This document shows positions 52,708-61,974 of a stretch of 64,000 nucleotides of DNA, piece by piece (positions within the stretch are counted from its first letter, which is position 1; each line of letters begins with the position of its first letter). Below the pieces are notes generated by a model. It ran no database searches. It saw only the letters and a program-made list of their open reading frames with translations, and was not told the DNA's origin. This DNA is from Vibrio crassostreae 9ZC13 (lineage in GTDB: Bacteria > Pseudomonadota > Gammaproteobacteria > Enterobacterales > Vibrionaceae): assembly GCF_000272045.2 (NCBI RefSeq), contig NZ_AJYZ02000041.1:578247-642246 (forward strand). Reading direction: 5' to 3'. Made by a program: the position numbers and the translations under genes.

Positions 52708-53658
52708 ATGTATAGCAAAATTTTAGGTACTGGCAGCTACTTGCCATCTCAGGTGCGTACTAACGCAGACTTAGAGAAAATGGTAGAGACTAGCGATGAG
52801 TGGATCGTTGCTAGAACGGGTATTAAAGAGCGTCGTATTTCAGCGGAAAACGAAACCGTTGCTGATATGGCGTTTTACGCTGCTGAAAATGCCATTGAAA
52901 TGGCAGGTATCGACAAAGAAGAGATTGATTTAATCATCGTTGCGACAACCAGCAGTAGCCACACATTCCCGTCTTCGGCATGTCAGGTACAAGGCAAGCT
53001 TGGTATCAAAGGCTGCCCTGCGTTTGATTTGGCTGCAGCGTGTTCTGGTTTTGTCTACGCACTGTCTGTTGCTGATCAACACATCAAGACTGGCATGTGT
53101 AAGAACGTTTTGGTAATTGGTGCGGATGCACTGTCAAAAACCTGTGATCCGACTGACCGCTCTACTATCATCCTATTTGGTGATGCAGCAGGCGCGGTGG
53201 TTGTAGGCGCAAGCGAAGAGCCAGGTATTTTGTCTACTCATATTTACTCTGACGGTAAATACGGTGAGCTTCTAAGCTTAGAAGTACCAGAGCGTGGCGG
53301 TGATGCAGACAAATGGCTGCACATGGCGGGCAACGAAGTATTTAAAGTGGCGGTAACTCAGCTTTCTAAGCTAGTTAAAGACACATTAGCGGCGAACAAT
53401 ATGGATAAGTCAGAGCTTGATTGGTTAGTTCCACACCAAGCGAATTACCGTATTATCTCGGCAACCGCTAAAAAGCTGACGATGTCGCTTGACCAAGTTG
53501 TGATTACTCTTGATAAGCATGGCAATACGTCGGCAGCTACCGTACCAACGGCCCTTGATGAGGCTGTTCGCGACGGGCGAATTAAACGTGGTCAAACGCT
53601 TCTACTTGAAGCATTTGGCGGCGGCTTCACTTGGGGTTCTGCGTTAGTTAAATTCTAA
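52708..53658 (+). CDS. fabH: FabH, 3-oxoacyl-ACP synthase III
   Basis: Starts fatty-acid synthesis by condensing acetyl-CoA with malonyl-ACP. The 316-residue thiolase-fold enzyme has the catalytic triad Cys112 (AACSGFVYAL), His243 (VPHQANYRI) and Asn273 (KHGNTSAATVP). It starts 5 bp after plsX. Confidence 0.98.
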   Translation: MYSKILGTGSYLPSQVRTNADLEKMVETSDEWIVARTGIKERRISAENETVADMAFYAAENAIEMAGIDKEEIDLIIVATTSSSHTFPSSACQVQGKLGIKGCPAFDLAAACSGFVYALSVADQHIKTGMCKNVLVIGADALSKTCDPTDRSTIILFGDAAGAVVVGASEEPGILSTHIYSDGKYGELLSLEVPERGGDADKWLHMAGNEVFKVAVTQLSKLVKDTLAANNMDKSELDWLVPHQANYRIISATAKKLTMSLDQVVITLDKHGNTSAATVPTALDEAVRDGRIKRGQTLLLEAFGGGFTWGSALVKF

Positions 53659-53680
53659 CCCCAAGCGATAATCAACAAAC

Positions 53681-53703
53681 AAGGCACATAACTTATGTGC
53701 CTT
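53681..53703 (+). terminator. Hairpin between fabH and fabD
   Basis: AAGGCACATA-ACT-TATGTGCCTT: a perfect 10-bp stem. The T run follows only after 7 bases, so termination is probably partial. Confidence 0.6.
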
Positions 53704-53738
53704 ATTCAATTTTTTGCTTTGCTTAAAGGAAAATTACA

Positions 53739-54662
53739 ATGAGCAAATTTGCTATCGTATTCCCAGGCCAAGGCTCTCAAGCTATCGGTATGCTTGCTGA
53801 CCTAGGCGAACAGTATGATGTTGTTAAAAAGACATTTGCTGAAGCTTCAGAAGCACTTGGTTACGATCTATGGGCATTGGTTCAAGATGGTCCTGTAGAA
53901 AATCTAAATGAAACTTTTCGCACTCAACCGGCTCTATTAACAGCGTCTGTTGCAATTTGGCGTGTATGGCAAGAGCTTGGCCTAGAGCAACCTGTAAATC
54001 TAGCAGGTCACAGCCTAGGTGAATATTCTGCACTTGTATGTGCCGGCGTTATCGACTTTAAAGAAGCGATCAAGCTGGTTGAACTACGTGGTCAACTGAT
54101 GCAAGAAGCGGTTCCTGCAGGTGTTGGTGCAATGTACGCAATCATCGGTCTAGACGATGAAGCGATTGCTAAAGCGTGTGAAGAAGCTGCGCAAGACGAA
54201 GTTGTGTCTCCAGTTAACTTTAACTCTCCTGGCCAAGTTGTTATCGCGGGTAACAAAGCGGCAGTAGAGCGTGCTGGTGCACTTTGTAAAGAAGCGGGCG
54301 CTAAGCGTGCACTTCCGCTACCTGTTTCTGTGCCGTCTCACTGTGCACTGATGAAGCCAGCAGCAGACAAGCTAGCGGTGGCTCTAGAAGCTCTAGAGTT
54401 CAACACGCCAGCATTGCCTGTTATCAATAACGTTGATGTTATCGCTGAAACAGATCCTGCAAAAATTAAAGACGCACTTGTTCGTCAGCTGTACAGCCCA
54501 GTTCGTTGGACTGAAGGCGTACAAGCGATGAATGAGCAAGGCGTTGAGAAGCTACTTGAATTAGGCCCTGGTAAAGTTCTTACTGGTCTAACAAAACGAA
54601 TCGTAAAAACTATGACAGCTGCTGCAGTTAATGACACTGCATCACTAGAAGCTGCTAAGTAA
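53739..54662 (+). CDS. fabD: FabD, malonyl-CoA:ACP transacylase
   Basis: Loads malonyl groups onto acyl carrier protein. The 307-residue enzyme has FPGQGSQ at 8-14, the nucleophile Ser92 in GHSLGEYSA, an Arg in LRGQLMQ and the catalytic His in VPSHCALM. It has a strong AAAGGA ribosome-binding site. Confidence 0.98.
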   Translation: MSKFAIVFPGQGSQAIGMLADLGEQYDVVKKTFAEASEALGYDLWALVQDGPVENLNETFRTQPALLTASVAIWRVWQELGLEQPVNLAGHSLGEYSALVCAGVIDFKEAIKLVELRGQLMQEAVPAGVGAMYAIIGLDDEAIAKACEEAAQDEVVSPVNFNSPGQVVIAGNKAAVERAGALCKEAGAKRALPLPVSVPSHCALMKPAADKLAVALEALEFNTPALPVINNVDVIAETDPAKIKDALVRQLYSPVRWTEGVQAMNEQGVEKLLELGPGKVLTGLTKRIVKTMTAAAVNDTASLEAAK

Positions 54663-54684
54663 ATAACCACTTAATAGAGAAGTT

Positions 54685-55422
54685 ATGATGAATTTAGAAG
54701 GCAAAGTTGCACTAGTTACAGGCGCAAGCCGTGGCATCGGTCGTGCAATCGCTGAACTTTTAGTTGAGCGTGGTGCTAAAGTTATCGGTACTGCGACATC
54801 TGAAGGCGGCGCAGCTGCAATCAGCGAGTACCTTGGTGAGAACGGTAAAGGTCTTGCTCTTAATGTAACGGATACTGACTCAATTGCTGCTACACTGAAA
54901 ACCATCAACGATGAATTCGGTGCGATTGACATTCTAGTTAACAACGCAGGTATCACTCGTGATAACCTACTGATGCGTATGAAAGACGACGAATGGAATG
55001 ACATCATCGATACTAACCTAACGCCTATCTTCCGCATGTCTAAAGCTGTATTGCGTGGCATGATGAAGAAACGTCAAGGCCGTATCGTAAACGTTGGTTC
55101 TGTAGTAGGTACTATGGGTAACGCTGGTCAAGCTAACTACGCAGCTGCAAAAGCAGGCGTAATTGGTTTTACTAAATCAATGGCTCGTGAAGTTGCGTCT
55201 CGTGGCGTTACAGTGAACACTGTAGCTCCTGGTTTCATCGAAACTGACATGACTAAAGCGCTAAATGATGACCAACGTGCAGCAACTTTGGCGAATGTAC
55301 CAGCAGGTCGACTAGGTGACCCTCGCGAAATCGCTGAAGCTGTGGTATTTTTGGCGTCACCTGCGGCAGCTTATATCACAGGTGAAACACTTCACGTCAA
55401 TGGCGGTATGTACATGGTGTAA
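54685..55422 (+). CDS. fabG: FabG, 3-oxoacyl-ACP reductase
   Basis: NADPH-dependent reductase of the elongation cycle. The 245-residue short-chain dehydrogenase has TGASRGIG (about 13-20), NNAGITRDN, the active-site Ser, and YAAAK. Two ATG codons are adjacent (54685 and 54688); the second gives the 244-residue form usual in vibrios. Confidence 0.98.
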   Translation: MMNLEGKVALVTGASRGIGRAIAELLVERGAKVIGTATSEGGAAAISEYLGENGKGLALNVTDTDSIAATLKTINDEFGAIDILVNNAGITRDNLLMRMKDDEWNDIIDTNLTPIFRMSKAVLRGMMKKRQGRIVNVGSVVGTMGNAGQANYAAAKAGVIGFTKSMAREVASRGVTVNTVAPGFIETDMTKALNDDQRAATLANVPAGRLGDPREIAEAVVFLASPAAAYITGETLHVNGGMYMV

Positions 55423-55588
55423 ATTATGTGCAACATTTGTGCATGATTTAAGTCAAGATCATACGTAATTTCGGTTAAAATCGTGAAAATTGTGGTTTGA
55501 CCAGAAAAGTTGACCTTGCAACTTTCAATAGATTGAATAAACTACGGAAAACATCGCATAAAGCGAACTCTGTAAAGGAAAAGAAAAA

Positions 55589-55822
55589 ATGAGCAACCTC
55601 GAAGAACGCGTAAAGAAAATCATTGTTGAACAGCTAGGTGTAGACGAAGCTGAAGTTAAAAACGAAGCTTCTTTCGTTGATGACCTAGGTGCAGATTCTC
55701 TAGACACAGTAGAGCTAGTAATGGCTCTAGAAGAAGAATTTGACACTGAAATCCCAGATGAAGAAGCTGAGAAAATTACTACTGTTCAAGCAGCTATCGA
55801 TTACGTAACTAGCGCTCAGTAA
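55589..55822 (+). CDS. acpP: AcpP, acyl carrier protein
   Basis: 77-residue acidic carrier with the phosphopantetheine attachment Ser37 in DDLGADSLDT. A 166-bp gap before it should contain its own strong promoter, and GTAAAGGAAAAG gives a good ribosome-binding site. A terminator follows. Confidence 0.99.
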   Translation: MSNLEERVKKIIVEQLGVDEAEVKNEASFVDDLGADSLDTVELVMALEEEFDTEIPDEEAEKITTVQAAIDYVTSAQ

Positions 55823-55832
55823 TAATCTCTCC

Positions 55833-55863
55833 CAGGCGGTCACCTCGACCGCCTGTGTTTTAT
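55833..55863 (+). terminator. Rho-independent terminator of acpP
   Basis: CAGGCGGTC-ACCTC-GACCGCCTG followed by TGTTTTAT: a perfect 9-bp GC-rich stem, 10 bp after acpP. It separates abundant acpP transcripts from fabF. Confidence 0.88.
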
Positions 55864-55915
55864 CTAACTCATCTATCCTCATCTTAAATCACCTCAATCC
55901 CCGGAGTGTAAAATC

Positions 55916-57160
55916 GTGTCCAAGCGTCGTGTAGTTGTCACTGGCATGGGTATGTTGTCACCGGTAGGCAACACTGTAGAATCTTCTTGGAAAGCCCTGC
56001 TAGCTGGTCAAAGTGGTATCGTTAATATCGATCATTTTGATGCAACCAATTTCTCAACTCGTTTTGCAGGTCTAGTTAAAGACTTTAACTGCGAAGAGTA
56101 TATGACTAAAAAAGATGCTCGTAAGATGGACTTGTTCATCCAGTACGGCGTCGCAGCAGGTATTCAAGCTTTAGATGATTCAGCCCTAACTATTACTGAA
56201 GAAAACGCTCCACGTGTGGGTGTTGCTATCGGTTCTGGTATTGGTGGTCTTGGTTTGATCGAAGCCGGTCACCAAGCTCTAACTGAAAAAGGCCCTCGTA
56301 AGATCAGCCCGTTCTTCGTACCGTCGACGATCGTGAATATGATTGCTGGTCACATGTCTATCATGCGTGGCCTACGCGGTCCAAACATCGCGATTTCTAC
56401 TGCATGTACGACTGGCCTACATAACATTGGTCACGCGGCTCGTATGATTGCATACGGCGATGCAGACGCAATGCTAGCGGGTGGTGCTGAAAAAGCATCA
56501 ACTCCACTAGGTATGGGCGGTTTTGGTGCGGCTAAAGCACTTTCTACTCGTAACGATGAGCCTCAAAAAGCTTCTCGTCCATGGGACAAAGGCCGTGATG
56601 GCTTCGTTCTTGGCGACGGTGCAGGCATGATGGTTCTTGAAGAGTACGAACATGCGAAAGCTCGTGGCGCTAAGATTTACTGTGAGCTAGTTGGCTTCGG
56701 TATGTCGGGTGACGCTTACCACATGACATCTCCAAGTGAAGATGGCTCAGGTGGCGCACTAGCAATGGAAGCGGCTATGCGTGATGCTGGCATTACTGGT
56801 GAACAAATCGGTTATGTAAACGCACACGGTACTTCGACTCCTGCTGGTGACGTAGCGGAAGTTAAGGGCATCAAGCGTGCTCTTGGCGAAGCAGGCAGCA
56901 AGCAAGTATTGGTTTCTTCTACGAAATCAATGACAGGCCACCTTCTAGGTGCTGCTGGTTCTGCTGAAGCTATCATCACGGCTATGTCTCTGGTTGACCA
57001 AATTGTTCCACCAACAATCAACCTAGATGATCCTGAAGAAGGCTTAGATATTGACTTAGTACCTCACACTGCGCGTGAAGTTAGCAACATGGAATATGCT
57101 GCATGTAACTCATTCGGTTTCGGTGGTACAAACGGCTGTTTGATCTTCAAAAAGATTTAA
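55916..57160 (+). CDS. fabF: FabF, 3-oxoacyl-ACP synthase II
   Basis: Elongating condensing enzyme, important for unsaturated and temperature-dependent fatty-acid composition. The 414-residue protein starts with GTG preceded by CGGAG. It has the catalytic Cys164 in STACTTGLHN and the two histidines in NAHGTSTPAGD and TGHLLGAAG. Confidence 0.98.
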   Translation: MSKRRVVVTGMGMLSPVGNTVESSWKALLAGQSGIVNIDHFDATNFSTRFAGLVKDFNCEEYMTKKDARKMDLFIQYGVAAGIQALDDSALTITEENAPRVGVAIGSGIGGLGLIEAGHQALTEKGPRKISPFFVPSTIVNMIAGHMSIMRGLRGPNIAISTACTTGLHNIGHAARMIAYGDADAMLAGGAEKASTPLGMGGFGAAKALSTRNDEPQKASRPWDKGRDGFVLGDGAGMMVLEEYEHAKARGAKIYCELVGFGMSGDAYHMTSPSEDGSGGALAMEAAMRDAGITGEQIGYVNAHGTSTPAGDVAEVKGIKRALGEAGSKQVLVSSTKSMTGHLLGAAGSAEAIITAMSLVDQIVPPTINLDDPEEGLDIDLVPHTAREVSNMEYAACNSFGFGGTNGCLIFKKI

Positions 57161-57214
57161 TCATCTTATTAAAGACGTAAACACTCGTAGATAGTCACAA
57201 TTAGACTTGTTTTT

Positions 57215-57252
57215 AAACGGCTTGATGCTTTAGCATTGAGCCGTTTCTTTTT
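57215..57252 (+). terminator. Terminator-like hairpin between fabF and pabC
   Basis: AAACGGCT.TGATGC-TTTA-GCATTG.AGCCGTTT followed by CTTTTT, ending 12 bp before the pabC start. It probably ends most fabF transcripts, leaving read-through or a separate promoter for pabC. Confidence 0.8.
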
Positions 57253-57264
57253 ATGGGGAAAAAC

Positions 57265-58143
57265 ATGTTTTGGGTTGATGGAGAAAGCCAGCAAACTATC
57301 GATATTTTGGATCGCTCGTTTCAGTACGGAGACGGCTGTTTTACGACAATGCTCGTGAGTGATGGTGAGATACAACATCTTCACGATCATCAGCACCGTG
57401 TCGACGAGTGCCTTAAAGCGCTACGCATTTCTGCTCTTGATTGGGATGTTGTTAGTCTTTGGCTCGATACTGCGCTTCAACACATCCAACATAACGCTCT
57501 TCATGGCACAAAGAGCCTTGATGGTTCAAAGAAGCTCCATAACGCCAACAAGCCTCATAATCAAAAAGCAGGGATCAAGCTGCACGTTAGTCGTGGAGCG
57601 GGTGGGCGTGGCTACAGTACCAAGAATATCGCCAAGCCGACAATCACCATCAGTACCTTTGATTACCCAAGCCATTATTCAGCGTGGCAAGACTCCGGTG
57701 TTGAACTCGGTATCTGCCATCAAGCGCTAGGTTTGAGCCCACTACTGGCTGGCCATAAGCACAATAATCGCCTTGAGCAGATTTTGATGAAAGATGAAAT
57801 GGATCAAGCTAATGAAGTGGATGGCGTGGTTCTTGATATATCGGGCAATGTGATTGAAACCACCATGGCCAATCTGTTCTGGCGCAAAGGTCAGTCGATA
57901 TACACACCTCAACTCACTCAAAGTGGTGTCGCGGGGGTTATGCGTAAGCAAGTGTTAACCGCGCTGAATCAGGCTGAACTTTCCGTTACAATTAGTGACT
58001 ACTGCTTATCTCAACTCATGCAAGCTGATGAGGTTTTCATGACAAACTCCATTTTAGGGGTTGCCCCAGTTACCCGTATTAGTGATACCCAATTTAACAT
58101 TGGAACCATTACTCGTAGCCTTCAAGGACAACTAAACTCGTGA
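57265..58143 (+). CDS. pabC: PabC, aminodeoxychorismate lyase
   Basis: PLP enzyme that releases p-aminobenzoate for folate synthesis. The 292-residue fold-type IV protein has SFQYGDGCFTTM, the PLP Lys in LAGHKHNNRLEQ and the substrate loop TTMANLFW. I chose ATG 57265 (MFWVDGES), 5 nt after GGGGA, over ATG 57253. It has an extra Lys/His/Asn-rich segment of about 20 residues near position 80-100, compared with the E. coli protein as I recall it. It overlaps mltG by 4 bp. Confidence 0.94.
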   Translation: MFWVDGESQQTIDILDRSFQYGDGCFTTMLVSDGEIQHLHDHQHRVDECLKALRISALDWDVVSLWLDTALQHIQHNALHGTKSLDGSKKLHNANKPHNQKAGIKLHVSRGAGGRGYSTKNIAKPTITISTFDYPSHYSAWQDSGVELGICHQALGLSPLLAGHKHNNRLEQILMKDEMDQANEVDGVVLDISGNVIETTMANLFWRKGQSIYTPQLTQSGVAGVMRKQVLTALNQAELSVTISDYCLSQLMQADEVFMTNSILGVAPVTRISDTQFNIGTITRSLQGQLNS

Positions 58144-59156
58144 TCAAAAAGTTATTTATTTTTATTATCTTGTGCTTAATTACAGCCGGTGCTGCTGGTT
58201 TTTATGTTTACAACCAAGCGCAAGATAACCTGAAACAAGTTATTCAATTAGAAAAACCACAAGTCGTGACTGTTGCTTCAGGTAGCAGCTTTAACCACGT
58301 TCTAGCCCAGTTGATTAACGAGGGGCTGTTTGAGGCTTCTCCTTACGAGAAATTAATCCGTAAGTTACATCCTGAGCTTGTAGACGTAAAAGCGGGTACT
58401 TTCCTGCTTGAACCGGGTTTAACCTTAGAGCAAGCGCTACAGGTGCTTGTAGAAGGGAAAGAACACCAGTTTACTATTACCTTTGTTGAAGGCAGTCGTT
58501 TTGACGAATGGCTTGTTCAGCTAAAAGACAACGAATTCATTCAACAGACATTGGATGGCGTTTCTGAAAAAGAGATCGCTGAAAAGTTGGGTATTGAAAA
58601 CGAAAAGCTAGAAGGTCTCTTCTTAGCAGAAACGTATCACTACACCTACGGCACCACTGATTTAGATTTGTTGAAGCGCGCGCATCGAGACCTAATGAGC
58701 GTGGTGAATGAAGAGTGGGAAAATCGAGCGGATAAGCTGCCTCTTAAATCGCCATACGAAGCGTTAATTCTTGCATCTATCATTGAGAAAGAGACCGCTG
58801 TTGCGTCAGAACGTAAGCGTGTTTCTTCTGTGTTTGTTAACCGTCTAAACAAGCGTATGCGTTTGCAAACTGACCCAACGGTTATCTATGGCATGGGTGA
58901 CAGCTACGATGGCAACATCCGTAAGAAAGACTTACGCACGCCAACGCCTTACAACACCTATACAATGAGTGGCTTGCCACCGACACCTATCGCTATGGCA
59001 GGCAAAGCGTCTATCAACGCGGCGTTGAATCCAGAGAAGAGCAACTACTTGTATTTCGTTGCGAGTGGAACAGGTGGGCACGTATTTTCAAAGAGTTTGA
59101 CTGAGCATAACCGTGCAGTGCGAGCTTACTTAAAGCAATTAAGAAAAAACAGATAA
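58140..59156 (+). CDS. mltG: MltG, endolytic murein transglycosylase
   Basis: Inner-membrane lytic transglycosylase that cleaves nascent glycan strands and is thought to end their elongation. The 338-residue protein has one N-terminal membrane segment (about 4-24), a LysM-like subdomain and the YceG catalytic domain with the Glu in LASIIEKET; TDPTVIYG and PTPYNTY motifs follow. It starts with GTG inside the pabC stop (GTGA). Confidence 0.96.
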   Translation: MIKKLFIFIILCLITAGAAGFYVYNQAQDNLKQVIQLEKPQVVTVASGSSFNHVLAQLINEGLFEASPYEKLIRKLHPELVDVKAGTFLLEPGLTLEQALQVLVEGKEHQFTITFVEGSRFDEWLVQLKDNEFIQQTLDGVSEKEIAEKLGIENEKLEGLFLAETYHYTYGTTDLDLLKRAHRDLMSVVNEEWENRADKLPLKSPYEALILASIIEKETAVASERKRVSSVFVNRLNKRMRLQTDPTVIYGMGDSYDGNIRKKDLRTPTPYNTYTMSGLPPTPIAMAGKASINAALNPEKSNYLYFVASGTGGHVFSKSLTEHNRAVRAYLKQLRKNR

Positions 59157-59166
59157 AGAAATAATT

Positions 59167-59799
59167 ATGAATCAGTCGAAATTTATCGTGGTTGAAGGCC
59201 TTGAAGGCGCTGGCAAAAGCACAGCAATCAATGCCATCGTTGAGACATTAAAAGCATCGGGTGTTGAAGATATTGTTAATACTCGCGAGCCGGGTGGTAC
59301 TGTCTTAGCTGAAAAGATGCGTTCATTGGTTAAAGAAGAGCACGAAGGCGAGAAGCTTCAAGACATGACTGAATTGCTGTTGATGTATGCAGCACGTGTT
59401 CAATTAGTCGAGAACGTCATCAAGCCGGCACTCGCCAATGGTCAATGGGTATTGGGTGATCGTCATGATATGTCTTCACAGGCATACCAAGGTGGTGGTC
59501 GCCAGATCGCGCGCACGACTATGGAATCACTGAAAGCAACCACGCTAGGCGGCTTTAAACCCGATCTAACGCTATATTTGGACCTAGACCCTAGAGTAGG
59601 ACTAGAGCGTGCCAGAGGCCGTGGTGAGCTTGATAGAATTGAAAAGATGGATATCTCATTTTTTGACCGAACGCGTGAGCGCTATCTAGAAATCGCAGGG
59701 CAAGACGATTCTGTACTCGTGATTAATGCACAGCAAGAAATTGAGCAAGTAGCCGCTGATATTAAAGTCGCGCTAAGTGCTTGGCTCAATAAACAGTAG
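59167..59799 (+). CDS. tmk: Tmk, thymidylate kinase
   Basis: Phosphorylates dTMP to dTDP. The 210-residue P-loop kinase has GLEGAGKS at 11-18, TREPGGT, the DRHDMSSQAYQGGGR segment and a lid RGRGELDRIE. It starts 10 bp after mltG and 6 bp before holB. Confidence 0.97.
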   Translation: MNQSKFIVVEGLEGAGKSTAINAIVETLKASGVEDIVNTREPGGTVLAEKMRSLVKEEHEGEKLQDMTELLLMYAARVQLVENVIKPALANGQWVLGDRHDMSSQAYQGGGRQIARTTMESLKATTLGGFKPDLTLYLDLDPRVGLERARGRGELDRIEKMDISFFDRTRERYLEIAGQDDSVLVINAQQEIEQVAADIKVALSAWLNKQ

Positions 59800-59805
59800 G
59801 TAGTC

Positions 59806-60771
59806 ATGGCTGAAGTTTATTCTTGGCTCACACCGGTATGGAGTGAGTGGAAAAAAAGTCTCGATGCGGAGCGTTTTCCTAACTCTGTGATTGTTAATGC
59901 ACCGGAAGGGCTCGGCGTTGATGCTTTGATTAGCCAACTTACCGACGCATTGATGTGCACGAACTATGAAAGCGAGTCGTGCGGGTTTTGCCACAGCTGT
60001 GAGTTAATGAAGTCGGGCAGTCATCCTGATTTTCATGTGATCTCACCCGAGAAAGAAGGTAAGTCGATCACGGTTGATCAAGTGCGTGCCAGTAACCGCT
60101 GGGCTCAAGAGTCTTCTCAGTTAGGTGGTTTGCGCGTTATTTTGCTTAACCCTGCTGAAGCAATGAACGAATCGGCTTCCAACGCACTATTGAAAACTCT
60201 GGAAGAGCCATCAAGCAAGTGCATCTTCATTCTGTCTACTCGTAACAGTAATCGCTTAATGCCGACTATTATTAGCCGTTGTCAGCAATTCAATGTGGTT
60301 AGTCCGCAGTTAGAGACAGCATCAGCGTGGTTAGATGGTGAAGTGGGCAAAGCGGTACCGCAGTATATTTTAGCACTCAATGACAACGCGCCTTTAAAAG
60401 CAAAAGCGATGTTTGAGCAAGGTGGCGTTGAAGCTTCAACAAAAGCGCTCGATGGCTTTGTGAATGTGATAAAAGGCACTCAACCTGACATGCTAAAGTT
60501 CTCTACAGAGCTTAGCAAAGACCCTTTGATTCAACTTGGCTGGCTTTGGCATCTATTGTCAGATGTACAGAAGCTGCATTTTGGTTTGGCGAATCAGGCT
60601 TTCACTCCGAGTGCGAAAGCACTGTGTGAGGCGATGTCTTATCAAAGTGCTTATGCAGCATCGAATAAACTGCTGACATTGATTGAGCAGTTAAAGCAAC
60701 ACCCTGGGCTCAATACGGAGCTACTCATAATGAATTGGCTGATAGCCACTTGCGAGGAAACATGTTCGTAG
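59806..60771 (+). CDS. holB: HolB, DNA polymerase III delta' subunit
   Basis: Clamp-loader subunit delta'. The 321-residue protein has a degenerate P-loop (APEGLGVDAL), expected because delta' does not hydrolyse ATP, a four-cysteine zinc site (Cys51, 59, 62, 65) and the SRC motif (IISRCQQF). It overlaps tatD by 10 bp. Confidence 0.96.
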   Translation: MAEVYSWLTPVWSEWKKSLDAERFPNSVIVNAPEGLGVDALISQLTDALMCTNYESESCGFCHSCELMKSGSHPDFHVISPEKEGKSITVDQVRASNRWAQESSQLGGLRVILLNPAEAMNESASNALLKTLEEPSSKCIFILSTRNSNRLMPTIISRCQQFNVVSPQLETASAWLDGEVGKAVPQYILALNDNAPLKAKAMFEQGGVEASTKALDGFVNVIKGTQPDMLKFSTELSKDPLIQLGWLWHLLSDVQKLHFGLANQAFTPSAKALCEAMSYQSAYAASNKLLTLIEQLKQHPGLNTELLIMNWLIATCEETCS

Positions 60772-61529
60772 ATTCCCACTGTCATTTAGACAAACTGGAT
60801 TACCAAGATTTACACACCAGCGTAGAAGATGTGGTTAACAAGGCGAAGGCTGCTAATGTAGACCAATTGCTTTCTGTCGGTGTGACACTCGATTCGTTTG
60901 AAAATATGCTCGAGATGATCTCGCCGTTTGATAACGTTAAAGCCTCTTGTGGCGTTCACCCTCTCGATGTTGAAAGTGATTTCAGCCTAGAGACAATGCG
61001 TGAATACGCGAGCAACCCTAAGGTTGTGGCGATTGGAGAGACAGGTTTAGATTATCACTACCAACCAGAGACGGCGGAGCTGCAACAGCTACGATTTAAG
61101 CAGCATGTTGAGTTAGCCGTTGAGCTGAATAAACCTTTGATCATTCACACTCGTAACGCACGTGAAGACACATTAGCTATTTTACGTGATGGCGGAGCTG
61201 AGAAGTGTGGCGGTGTGATTCACTGCTTTACCGAAGATCAAGCATTCGCAGAAGCAGCAATGGAACTAGGTTTCTATATCTCAATTTCAGGCATTGTGAC
61301 CTTTAAGCAGGCTACAGAACTTAAAGAAGTTGTTAAAAACCTACCGCTAAACAGGTTGCTGATCGAGACGGATTCTCCATACTTGGCGCCCATTCCATAT
61401 CGTGGAAAGCAGAATCAGCCTGCATATGTCGTCGAAGTGGCGGCCTACATTGCGCAATTAAAAGGTGTGTCGATGAAAGAGGTTGCCGAACAAACGACCA
61501 AAAATTACCAAAAACTTTTTTTGCGATAA
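60762..61529 (+). CDS. ycfH: YcfH, TatD-family metal-dependent hydrolase
   Basis: 255-residue TIM-barrel hydrolase of the TatD DNase family. Metal ligands appear in DSHCHLD (His6, His8), GETGLDYH, IIHTRNA, GVIHCFTED and ETDSPYLAP. I chose ATG 60762, overlapping the end of holB, because homologues begin MFVDSHCH. It is the last gene of the cluster. Confidence 0.95.
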   Translation: MFVDSHCHLDKLDYQDLHTSVEDVVNKAKAANVDQLLSVGVTLDSFENMLEMISPFDNVKASCGVHPLDVESDFSLETMREYASNPKVVAIGETGLDYHYQPETAELQQLRFKQHVELAVELNKPLIIHTRNAREDTLAILRDGGAEKCGGVIHCFTEDQAFAEAAMELGFYISISGIVTFKQATELKEVVKNLPLNRLLIETDSPYLAPIPYRGKQNQPAYVVEVAAYIAQLKGVSMKEVAEQTTKNYQKLFLR

Positions 61530-61547
61530 AAATCTAAGTAAACAAAT

Positions 61548-61573
61548 AAAAGGGAGCAAAAGCTCCCTTTTTG
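61548..61573 (+). terminator. Rho-independent terminator after ycfH
   Basis: AAAAGGGAGC-AAAA-GCTCCCTTTTT: a 10-bp stem with a T tract, 18 bp after ycfH. Confidence 0.92.
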
Positions 61574-61974
61574 TGTTTTTGATCACCAAAAATACGTTTT
61601 TTTTTAATGTTTACGAATTATGTTGAACTTGAGAGCGCTAATTATAACATTTGTAATTTTGTTACTAAAAATAACATTCGCTCCTATTTTATTTACCCAG
61701 TAAAATAATAGGGCTCTTGAAAAATACTTATATATTTCAATGCATTAAACACTTGTAAAGCATTGCATTTCTAGATTTGACATGTGATCCAAGACGTGTT
61801 TTGAAACTAAATTTCGTAAGTGACTAGAAAGTTAGTTCCCCATCAATATATATTTAGCGGCAGAAAATATAATGCAATACATGGTTACATTTTCGCAGGG
61901 TGCTAACATATAGGCTACGGGGGTGTGCCGTTAGAACCCAATATAATTATTTTATCTTTATCAGGAGCATAAAC
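61574..61974. other. Long leader/promoter region of ptsG
   Basis: About 400 bp of AT-rich sequence with no supported gene. It includes an imperfect inverted repeat CCTATTTTATTTAC / GTAAAATAATAGG (61682-61711) and AGGAG 8 nt before the ptsG ATG. I found no full CRP or Mlc site. Confidence 0.55.

Noticed and set aside
61784..61802. CRP-like site TGTGATCCAAGACGTGT upstream of ptsG
   Set aside because: Only the left half matches; the right half agrees at about one of five positions.
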